Part shown: positions 44,162 to 52,590 of the stretch, piece by piece
Numbering within the stretch: the stretch's first letter is position 1
Layout of the letters: each line of letters opens with the position of its first letter
Assembly: GCF_001045675.1 (NCBI RefSeq)
Contig: NZ_LEKT01000002.1
Coordinates: 62,001 to 126,000, forward strand
DNA: 64,000 nucleotides
Origin: Megasphaera cerevisiae DSM 20462
Lineage (GTDB): Bacteria > Bacillota > Negativicutes > Veillonellales > Megasphaeraceae
Direction of reading: 5' to 3'
Notes under the pieces: model-generated
Database searches by the model: none
What the model saw: the letters and a program-made list of their open reading frames with translations, nothing else
What the model was told of the DNA's origin: nothing
Translations under genes and position numbers: made by a program

Positions 44162-44686
44162 TTACTCTTTTTGGACCGCCTGGATATCTCCCTGATAGAT
44201 CAGTGCATTTTCTAAACTTTCCTTTTCCTCTTCACTCATGCCATACAGACACTTACCGTCAACAATCGGCTTAGCAAAAATGCGTGATTCATTTCGTCCA
44301 TATACACTGGACAAACAAAATCCGTCATTTTTCCCATCAAGAACGGTAAAGGCAAAACTGAGGTTGTTTCCTATATTATCAAACGCATTATATTTCACAA
44401 AACCAATTTTGCGAAAGCAGTGATTCTGTACAGAAAGAATATCCTTCTGTGTATTGTGAATCATATCTAAAGCTCCTTGCAAACCGCGAAGTTCCGCTAC
44501 ATCTTCGCGCAGCTTACTTTCGATACTTTTACCCGTTTCATCCTGCATAAAAAAAACATATTTTTCATCCAGATTTTTCACCCTGCGGTTTAATATAATG
44601 ATGTAAACGAGCAGAAGAATCAGAATGAGCCCGACAATTCCCGCTGCGGCCTCAAATACTATAGGCATATCTAATCCGTAAAGCAT
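44162..44686 (-). CDS. DUF4446 family protein
   Basis: Protein of 174 residues: one N-terminal membrane helix (GIVGLILILLLVYIIIL), a coiled-coil-like stretch, then the conserved DUF4446 domain with KIGFVKYNAFDNIGNNLSFAFTVLDGKNDGF. Function unknown; genes of this family commonly sit directly beside parB. ATG 44686 follows AGGAGGAA. It lies 75 bases downstream of parB on the same strand. Confidence 0.9.
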   Translation of the reverse strand: MLYGLDMPIVFEAAAGIVGLILILLLVYIIILNRRVKNLDEKYVFFMQDETGKSIESKLREDVAELRGLQGALDMIHNTQKDILSVQNHCFRKIGFVKYNAFDNIGNNLSFAFTVLDGKNDGFCLSSVYGRNESRIFAKPIVDGKCLYGMSEEEKESLENALIYQGDIQAVQKE

Positions 44687-44760
44687 GTCTTTCCTCCTGC
44701 CAATTCTGAAATAGTATGTATATCAATCGTTATATTCTTGTCAAAACCCGCTGGCACAGC

Positions 44761-45690
44761 TTACACATGAAAGGAGGAAACAGACGGGGAAGGCGTATTC
44801 TCCGGTTCGTCCGTAAGCATGGCCAGCAGTCGTTCAAATTCTTCTTCCGACGTAAAGGAAATTTCAATCCTGCCCTTCTTTTTATTCCGGCCTAATCGAA
44901 TCGATACACTGGTACCCAGATACATTTTCATTTTATCCTGTACAGACTCCAAATACACATCCGCAGCCGGCTGTCCGGTAGTTGGACTTCCCTCCATAAG
45001 CTGCTTGACAAGGCGTTCTGCCTGGCGCGCCGATAAGCCTTGCTGTATGATCCGCTCGGCAGCCTGCAGCTGCCGGTCCTTTGATGGCAGCTGCAGGAGC
45101 GGACGCACTTGTCCCATAGTGAGAATTCCCTCGGAAATGTACTGCTGAATTTCCAAAGGCAGCTGCAGAAGCCGGATCATATTGGCCACATGAGGCCGGC
45201 TTTTACCGACCTTTTCCGCAACTTGTTCCTGCGTCATATCAAAATCCCTGACAAGCATATCATATGCCGCCGCTTCCTCTATAGCATCCAAATCTTCCCT
45301 CTGAAGGTTTTCAATCAATGTAATCTCAGCAGCCGCATCAGGTTCATAGGTCTGTACAATAGCGGGGATCACCGTGAGTCCGCACAGCTTGGCAGCACGC
45401 AGGCGCCGTTCCCCCGCAATCAACTCATATGTGCCGTCCTTTTGCTTCTGCACAACAACAGGCTGTATCAGACCGACTTGCCGGATAGATGCGGCCAGCG
45501 CCTGCAGGGCTTCTTCATCAAAAATCTTCCGGGGCTGTTTGGGATTTGGCACAATAGCCGTTACCGCAATTTCAGCCACAACCTGCTGCCGCATCCCGCC
45601 TTCTTCAATATGACTCTCTTTCAGTCCCAGTGCCTCCAAACGTCTGCCCAAGGGACGATTTGTGCCGAGTCCTGTTTTCTTAGCCGACAC
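44761..45690 (-). CDS. parB: chromosome-partitioning protein ParB (Spo0J)
   Basis: Protein of about 309 residues that binds parS sites, spreads as a CTP-dependent clamp and loads SMC. ParB/Srx domain with VPNPKQPRKIFDEEALQALAASIRQVG and the CTP-binding GERRLRAAKLCG and ENLQREDLDAIEEA; then the parS-binding helix-turn-helix MTQEQVAEKVGKSRPHVANMIRLL and a C-terminal dimerisation domain. GTG 45690 is preferred because GAGGTGA lies 6 bases before it; the frame is open to 45696 with TTG. Overlaps parA by 11 bases. Three parS matches lie at 54897, 55223 and 57353. Confidence 0.95.
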   Translation of the reverse strand: MSAKKTGLGTNRPLGRRLEALGLKESHIEEGGMRQQVVAEIAVTAIVPNPKQPRKIFDEEALQALAASIRQVGLIQPVVVQKQKDGTYELIAGERRLRAAKLCGLTVIPAIVQTYEPDAAAEITLIENLQREDLDAIEEAAAYDMLVRDFDMTQEQVAEKVGKSRPHVANMIRLLQLPLEIQQYISEGILTMGQVRPLLQLPSKDRQLQAAERIIQQGLSARQAERLVKQLMEGSPTTGQPAADVYLESVQDKMKMYLGTSVSIRLGRNKKKGRIEISFTSEEEFERLLAMLTDEPENTPSPSVSSFHV

Positions 45691-46456
45691 GGCCAATCAC
45701 CTCTCTCGCCAGTTTTTTATAGACCTCTGTCCCCTTTGAATGAGGATCATATACTGTAATCGGTTCACCGTGACTGGGCGCTTCTCCCAGACGTACATTA
45801 CGGGGAATAATAGTATGAAAAACCTGTCCGCTAAAATACTTTTTGACTTCTTCCGTTACCTGAATTGACAAATTAGTTCTGCCATCATACATTGTCATTA
45901 AAAGTCCCAGAAGGCGCAGCTTATCATTCAGATTAGTCCGTACCATTTCAACAGTCTGCATCAGTTGTGCCAGCCCCTCCAGTGCGTAAAACTCACACTG
46001 CACGGGAATGAGTACAGAGTCAGCTGCTGCCAGTGCATTAATCGTCAACAGTCCCAGCGAAGGCGGGCAGTCGATGACTATATAATCATAGGGCTTTTTC
46101 ATTTCCCCCAGGTGCTGCTCCAGAGCTGCTTTCAAAACATATTCCCTGCGGTCCATGTTTACTAATTCTACGGCTGCGCCGGCCACATCCATTGTCGCCG
46201 GAACGACAAACAGTTTTTTAACCGCTGTATGCTGTACTACGGCATCCATAGGAACCTGTTCAATCAGGCAGTCATACAAATTTTTTTTCAGGCTTTCCTT
46301 ATCGATCCCTATACCGCTCGTGGCATTGCCCTGCGGGTCCAGATCGACAAGCAGTGTCCGTTTTCCCTTGTCAGCAAGACATGCACTCAAATTTACAGTC
46401 GTCGTCGTCTTTCCGACCCCGCCTTTTTGGTTCGTTACGGCAATGATATGTGCCAA
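45680..46456 (-). CDS. parA: chromosome-partitioning ATPase ParA (Soj)
   Basis: Deviant Walker ATPase of about 258 residues: AVTNQKGGVGKTTTTVNLSA (Walker A), VDLDPQGNATSG, and IDCPPSLGLLTINALAA (Walker B). Partner of ParB in origin segregation. TTG at 46456 gives the usual short N-terminus (MAHIIAVTNQKGG) at proper distance from GAGGTG; GTG codons at 46459 and 46465 are alternatives. First gene of the unit and divergent from the MetH-activation-like gene. Confidence 0.95.
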   Translation of the reverse strand: MAHIIAVTNQKGGVGKTTTTVNLSACLADKGKRTLLVDLDPQGNATSGIGIDKESLKKNLYDCLIEQVPMDAVVQHTAVKKLFVVPATMDVAGAAVELVNMDRREYVLKAALEQHLGEMKKPYDYIVIDCPPSLGLLTINALAAADSVLIPVQCEFYALEGLAQLMQTVEMVRTNLNDKLRLLGLLMTMYDGRTNLSIQVTEEVKKYFSGQVFHTIIPRNVRLGEAPSHGEPITVYDPHSKGTEVYKKLAREVIGRVG

Positions 46457-46631
46457 CACATCCACCTCATTTCATTATAATTTATTTTAAGTCTATGTTA
46501 TAGTATAGCATAGTCAGTAGCACCTAGCCAGTATAAAACACAAAGTCAACCTGGTAAATATAGATTCAGTTGCGATGCATCATATGATATAATAAGAAGC
46601 ATATTTATCCATACAGAAAGGAAGTCTTACT

Positions 46632-47294
46632 ATGCCATTACTAGATATTGATTTACAAGAAATCAATCCCGTTGCCGTAAAAGAATATGCCGAACAACGC
46701 GGCGGTACCAACATAGACCAAGAGCAAATTGCCGACGCTTGTCAGATAGTGCGTCAGCAGGCCCATCCTCAGGGAATATTTCATCAATGCTTTTATGACA
46801 GCACCTCTCACTCTGTTCTCTGCGATACGCCATTTACCATTAAAGGGCATCAGATTTGTACCCATCTGGAAGCAGCAAGTATCGTTCTCGTTATGGCTGT
46901 TACGCTGGGTACGGCGATTGAAGAGAAAATAGACAAGCTTTTTCTGGCAAAAGAATTTGCGGCAGGCTTGACCCTTGATTCGGCAGCCGCTGTTGCCACA
47001 CAACAGATAGCGGATGATCTGACGCAGCATATCAACAACGTATCCAAGACCAAAGGGTATACAGTCACATGGCGTTTTAGTCCGGGATCCGGAGACTGGC
47101 CTGCAGGACAGCAAAAAGATCTGGCCAGGGCCGTCCATGCTGAAAAGATAGGCATTTCTTTTTCTCACAGCGGCATGCTGGTACCACGAAAATCTATCCT
47201 TGCCCTGCTGGGACTGCAATATACGGGAACCGGTTGTTCAGATGGAGCCTGCGCCTGCTGCACTATGGCCGGTCATTGCAGCGGGGAAGAATAA
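46632..47294 (+). CDS. vitamin B12-dependent methionine synthase activation domain-like protein
   Basis: Protein of 220 residues matching the MetH C-terminal reactivation domain as a stand-alone unit: TWRFSPGSGDWPAGQQKDLARAV and KIGISFSHSGMLVPRKSILALLGL are the family motifs (SAM-binding RxSPGYGDWP and the mL.P.KS segment). The C-terminal tail GCSDGACACCTMAGHC is Cys-rich and may bind a metal or cluster. Such proteins reactivate cobalamin of split MetH or other corrinoid methyltransferases. ATG 46632 follows AAAGGAAG. Confidence 0.88.
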   Translation: MPLLDIDLQEINPVAVKEYAEQRGGTNIDQEQIADACQIVRQQAHPQGIFHQCFYDSTSHSVLCDTPFTIKGHQICTHLEAASIVLVMAVTLGTAIEEKIDKLFLAKEFAAGLTLDSAAAVATQQIADDLTQHINNVSKTKGYTVTWRFSPGSGDWPAGQQKDLARAVHAEKIGISFSHSGMLVPRKSILALLGLQYTGTGCSDGACACCTMAGHCSGEE

Positions 47295-47330
47295 CGTTTA
47301 CGCACAAACTACAACCAGAATGTACTATAT

Positions 47331-47396
47331 ACCATAACAGATATGCGACGGGCAGGCCTTGTGAAAAAGGCCTGCCCGTCGCATATCTGTTATGGT
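47331..47396. terminator. bidirectional terminator, 30-bp perfect stem
   Basis: Arms 47331-47360 and 47367-47396 are perfectly complementary around GTGAAA, between the convergent MetH-activation-like gene and purA. There is little T run, but the stem is exceptionally strong. Confidence 0.8.
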
Positions 47397-47423
47397 GAGA
47401 TTATAGTGAAAATCTAAAATATC

Positions 47424-49013
<1,590 letters not shown>

Positions 49014-50120
49014 ATGCTATTTGATACATGTCATATCGGCGGCATCAACGCGGCCTGTCCCATCGTCCGCTCAGCAACGTTTGAAGGAATGGCCGATGAA
49101 AATGGCCGCCCAGCTGAGCGGTTGGCAAAAACATATGAAACCCTCGCTGACGGCGGCGCAGGAATTATCATTACCGGCATGATGGCTGTCAGTCCTCTGG
49201 AACCGTATCAGCACAGACAAGTTCGCATTGACACAGACAATTGCATTGCCCCGTTAGCCCGTATGGTACAGCGTGTTCATTCTCATGGCGGCAAAATCAT
49301 CGCACAGCTCGTGGTTATGGGTTCCTCCATCATGCTGCCAGAAGGAAAAAACCGCATTATCGTGAGTCCCAGCGGGGTTACAGAAGAGCTCGGTAAAATA
49401 ATCCAGGAATCACAGGCACTTACTAAAGAACAAATCAGCTCGCTTGTCGATTCGGCGGCTAGTGCTGCCCGTCGGGCCAGAGAGGCTGGATTTGATGGTG
49501 TCCAGTTTCATGGCGCGCATGGGTATCTTGCCAGCAAATTTTTATCTCCTTATTTTAATCATCGTACTGATGAATACGGTGGCATATTAGCGAACAGAGC
49601 TCGTTTTTTATTGGAATGCATTCATCTTATTCGTAAAACCGTTGGTCCCGATTATCCTGTCTGGGTAAAAATAAATTGTGCCGATTTCATGAAAGAAGGC
49701 AGTATGACGTTTGCAGACAGCCTGCAGGTCATGCAATGGCTGTCTGAAGAAAAAGTCAGTGCAATTGAAGTGAGCGGCGGCAACATGTCTTCTCTGCCGC
49801 GGCAAGGGCCCATTCGAGCCATCCGCCGTACGAAAGAGCCCATGTATTTCGCAAAATATGCCGCGCAGGCCGCATCCCTGCTGAAAGGAAAAACAGATGT
49901 CGGCGTCGTCGGCGGCTTCCGTAATATACAGGATATCGAGCAGTGCTTAGATACGACAGACCTGGCTTTTATCTCTATGTGCCGCCCTTTTCTGCGACAG
50001 CCTGATTTACCTCTTTTATGGAAAACCGGCAGCACAGACCCTGCGCTGTGCATTTCCTGTTCCCGCTGCTTTGGTGCTCAGGATGTGGATTGTATTTTTC
50101 ATAAAAAAGAAATCAGCTGA
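49014..50120 (+). CDS. NADH:flavin oxidoreductase (old yellow enzyme family)
   Basis: FMN-dependent TIM-barrel protein of 368 residues: IVRSATFEGMADENGRPAERL at the N-terminus, GFDGVQFHGAHGYLASKFLSPYFNHRTDEYGG (substrate-binding His and FMN loop), VGVVGGFRN and MCRPFLRQPDL (FMN phosphate). The end holds CISCSRCFG, reminiscent of the Cys motif of dienoyl-CoA reductase-type relatives, but the C-terminal FAD/NAD domain of those enzymes is absent. Reduces alpha,beta-unsaturated carbonyl or similar compounds; the true substrate is unknown. Confidence 0.9.
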   Translation: MLFDTCHIGGINAACPIVRSATFEGMADENGRPAERLAKTYETLADGGAGIIITGMMAVSPLEPYQHRQVRIDTDNCIAPLARMVQRVHSHGGKIIAQLVVMGSSIMLPEGKNRIIVSPSGVTEELGKIIQESQALTKEQISSLVDSAASAARRAREAGFDGVQFHGAHGYLASKFLSPYFNHRTDEYGGILANRARFLLECIHLIRKTVGPDYPVWVKINCADFMKEGSMTFADSLQVMQWLSEEKVSAIEVSGGNMSSLPRQGPIRAIRRTKEPMYFAKYAAQAASLLKGKTDVGVVGGFRNIQDIEQCLDTTDLAFISMCRPFLRQPDLPLLWKTGSTDPALCISCSRCFGAQDVDCIFHKKEIS

Positions 50121-50241
50121 TGCTATTTATAATATATAATGAATGATAAAAAGATTATAAAAATCAAAGAATTTTGACTTTTCCCCATAAAATAAATTAA
50201 AATACAGATATAGTAGAATTTGCTGAAAAGGAGTCCCTGCC

Positions 50242-50970
50242 GTGATGGTCCTGGTTCTTTGCCTTACAATCATCTTCATGGTCATTATTACCCTGATTTG
50301 CAGTCCCTTGTTCTATGAAACAACACTGTATATCGGGTCTCCTTGTTCTTTCCGCAGCACAATTCACTGGTTTGGCCGTTTTTTTTATTATGACTGGACC
50401 TATACGTATGGAAAGCAGCCTCACAGCAGTTCTCGTTTGGGATGGAAAAAACGGGAAATGCAGGCACCCTCCATTCAGCTAAAAACAGCGCCGGAACAAT
50501 CTTTCAAAACAGAAGATATTCTGAAAGACCTGGAAAGAGAAGACACCGGGTTATCCTATAAGGATATTAAAGATGCTGCTCCCCGCCATTCCAAACAGAG
50601 CGATTCTCACTTTTTTTGGTGGAAACCGTTGATTACCAGTCAGACATTTATTACGGCCTTTTGCATTTTTCTTGGCAGACTCCTTTATCATTCACGAATT
50701 CGCCGTCTTTCGCTGGAGGGTACGCTGGGGCTTTCCCGTCCTCATGAAACAGGAATACTGGCAGGTGCGCTTTATGCGATTATTCCTGCAAACATACGCA
50801 CTCTTCATTTTAATTTTATAGAAGAGCGATATGACTGTACCTTTCATGCAGCCGGCCATATTTATCCTGCCGCGCTGATTTTCTATACAGCTGCCTTTTT
50901 ATTATCTTCGCCGGTTCGTTGTATCTTACTGCAGTGGCATAAAACAAGAAAGGAAGAGGACCATGGATAA
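50242..50970 (+). CDS. DUF2953 family membrane protein
   Basis: Protein of 242 residues with an N-terminal membrane segment (LCLTIIFMVIITLICSPLFY) and a C-terminal HxxFIEERYD-type DUF2953 region near LHFNFIEERYDCTFHAAGHIYP. Equivalent of B. subtilis ytfI, whose neighbour is ytfJ/gerW, as here. GTG 50242 or ATG 50245 follows AAAAGGAG. The stop overlaps the start of the GerW-like gene by 8 bases. Middle part (about 65-125) is hydrophilic and not conserved by eye. Confidence 0.8.
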   Translation: MMVLVLCLTIIFMVIITLICSPLFYETTLYIGSPCSFRSTIHWFGRFFYYDWTYTYGKQPHSSSRLGWKKREMQAPSIQLKTAPEQSFKTEDILKDLEREDTGLSYKDIKDAAPRHSKQSDSHFFWWKPLITSQTFITAFCIFLGRLLYHSRIRRLSLEGTLGLSRPHETGILAGALYAIIPANIRTLHFNFIEERYDCTFHAAGHIYPAALIFYTAAFLLSSPVRCILLQWHKTRKEEDHG

Positions 50971-51376
50971 TACATATATCAAAAATAATCTGGAAACTAT
51001 TTTTGAAAATTTCAAAGAAATGATTAAAGTTGAAACCGTCGTCGGTGAAGCAGTTCATATTGGCGATGCCATATTAGTACCGTTTGTAGATGTAACCTTC
51101 GGTTTTGGCTCTGGTGGTTTAAATGGCAGGGAGGAAACGGGCCGGCAAAGCGCTGGTGGTGGCGGCGGCGCCAAGATGGAACCTTCAGCCATTTTAGTCA
51201 TCAAAGGAGACCGAGTAGAAATGTTCTCTATCAAAAAAGACGGTTATCAAGCTTCCTCCTTTGAAAAGCTTATTGCCATGGCACCTGAAATCATTGAAAA
51301 AATGAAAAAAGATAAGTATATTTATATTAAAGACGATGAGGAAGACTCTGCCAATACAACTACACCACACAAATAA
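50963..51376 (+). CDS. GerW/YtfJ family protein
   Basis: Protein of 137 residues of the YtfJ/GerW sporulation-protein family: VETVVGEAVHIGDAILVPFVDVTFGFGSGG, a Gly-rich loop and MEPSAILVIKGDRVEMFSI. In endospore formers GerW is needed for germination. Here it lies in a diderm Firmicute whose relatives include many non-sporulating genera, so the role may differ. ATG 50963 follows GGAAGAGG and overlaps the DUF2953 gene. Confidence 0.9.
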   Translation: MDNTYIKNNLETIFENFKEMIKVETVVGEAVHIGDAILVPFVDVTFGFGSGGLNGREETGRQSAGGGGGAKMEPSAILVIKGDRVEMFSIKKDGYQASSFEKLIAMAPEIIEKMKKDKYIYIKDDEEDSANTTTPHK

Positions 51377-51419
51377 TATTAATTATCAGATGCTCCAATC
51401 ATCAATATCTTTGCCATTT

Positions 51420-51471
51420 TTGTTACAATATTGTTACAACAGTTGTGTTTTTCTTTTAATTTTGATATAAT
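51420..51471 (+). promoter_or_regulatory. promoter of ompH with TTGTTACAA direct repeats
   Basis: TTGTGT (51443-51448), 17-base spacer and TATAAT (51466-51471). Just upstream are two copies of TTGTTACAA (51420-51428 and 51431-51439), which may be activator sites. Confidence 0.6.
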
Positions 51472-51523
51472 ACGTAAAAGTAATAAGATTGATTATTAAC
51501 ACATACATCAGGAGGAATATAAA

Positions 51524-51955
51524 ATGAAATTAAAAAAACAGTTTGCGTCTCTTGCGGTTATAGGTATGCTCAGTATAGCGGCAGCTACATCAGCATTTGC
51601 TGCCGGTGTCGGCTATGTCAATTTTGACACATTAATTTCTTCGCATAAGGATTACCCGAAGGTCAGTGCACAAATGCAGGCTGCCACCAAAAAAGCTGAC
51701 GAAGAATTCAGCAAGAAGGCTCCCAGCTTGAAAACAGATCAGGAAAAACGTGATTTAGCCAAACAGCTCAATCAGCAGATCACCGATCTGGAAAATAAAC
51801 TGGTCGTCCCTATGGAAAAAGATGTCGTACAGACGGTGGAACAGGTTCGTAAGGATAAAGGCTTGGACTGCATTGTAGTCCAGGGTTCTATCATTGCCGG
51901 TGCAGACAATGCAGTTGATGAAACGCAGGACGTTGTAAATGCTTTGAAAAAATAA
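51524..51955 (+). CDS. OmpH/Skp family periplasmic chaperone
   Basis: Exported protein of 143 residues. A signal peptide ends near Ala27 (ATSAFA), then GVGYVNFDTLISSHKDYPK, the Skp/OmpH N-terminus, and a long charged helical region. Skp proteins escort unfolded outer-membrane proteins across the periplasm, so this is direct support for a diderm envelope. ATG 51524 follows AGGAGG. Own promoter and terminator, hence monocistronic. Confidence 0.9.
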   Translation: MKLKKQFASLAVIGMLSIAAATSAFAAGVGYVNFDTLISSHKDYPKVSAQMQAATKKADEEFSKKAPSLKTDQEKRDLAKQLNQQITDLENKLVVPMEKDVVQTVEQVRKDKGLDCIVVQGSIIAGADNAVDETQDVVNALKK

Positions 51956-51969
51956 TTGATGTATGTATC

Positions 51970-52016
51970 AGACGATATCAAAAACGTATTTAGTTTTTGA
52001 TATCGTCTTTTTTTTA
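51970..52016 (+). terminator. intrinsic terminator after ompH
   Basis: 16-bp perfect stem (51970-51985 with 51993-52008) and a long T run. Confidence 0.92.
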
Positions 52017-52168
52017 TCCTCTTAAAACATCGTTTAAGCGTCTTTTCTGTATGTCGGCATATGATTTATCCCGAAACTCTATCCAACGCGTTAAAACAAG
52101 TTTTACGATGTTTTTAAGATATATCTATCCTGAATATCCTCTTTTAATGAAATCTATTATTATTTCCC

Positions 52169-52222
52169 TTGACAAATACCCCACATAGGTATATGCTATC
52201 TTCAGATACCTGAGTGGGGTAT
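52169..52222 (+). promoter_or_regulatory. copper-operon promoter with two CsoR operator boxes
   Basis: TTGACA (52169-52174), 17-base spacer, TATGCT (52192-52197). Box 1, ATACCCCACATAGGTAT (52176-52192), fills the spacer; box 2, at 52206-52222, is its near-identical inverted copy (complement ATACCCCACTCAGGTAT). CsoR bound here would cover the promoter. Confidence 0.88.
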
Positions 52223-52254
52223 TTATAAAACAATATGATATGAGGTGACTCTCC

Positions 52255-52578
52255 ATGGAAGAAAAAACAACAGAACGTTGCTGCTGTGCGGCAATAAAAA
52301 TGAAACACCGTGACACAAACAGCAAAGAATATAAATGCCTTATTTCTCGCTTGAACCGTATTGAAGGTCAGGTTCGCGGCATCAAAAACATGGTGGAAAC
52401 AGACAGGTACTGCGTAGATATTTTAACTCAGGTCAGTGCCGTTCAATCTGCGCTGAACGCATTTAATAAAGAACTGCTGGCTCAGCATATCCGATCTTGT
52501 GTTGTACATGATATCCAGCAAGGCAATGACGCCGTCGTCGATGAATTAGTGTGTACACTGCAAAAATTGATGAAGTAA
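52255..52578 (+). CDS. csoR: CsoR-family copper-sensing repressor
   Basis: All-helical DUF156 repressor of 107 residues. Conserved LISRLNRIEGQVRGIKNMVETDRYC (DNA-contact helix and first Cys ligand) and later AQHIRSCVVHDI (His and second Cys), the copper-binding X-Y-Z residues. The N-terminus has an extra Cys triplet (RCCCAA). It precedes copA by 12 bases and has two matching operators upstream, so it should repress csoR-copA-copZ until Cu(I) binds. Confidence 0.93.
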   Translation: MEEKTTERCCCAAIKMKHRDTNSKEYKCLISRLNRIEGQVRGIKNMVETDRYCVDILTQVSAVQSALNAFNKELLAQHIRSCVVHDIQQGNDAVVDELVCTLQKLMK

Positions 52579-52590
52579 AGGGATGATATT

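Noticed and set aside
52021-52119. Distant inverted repeat CTTAAAACATCGT / ACGATGTTTTTAAG before csoR
   Set aside because: The arms are AT-rich, 72 bases apart and mismatched by one insertion; chance is likely. A 46-codon minus-strand frame there has no start codon.
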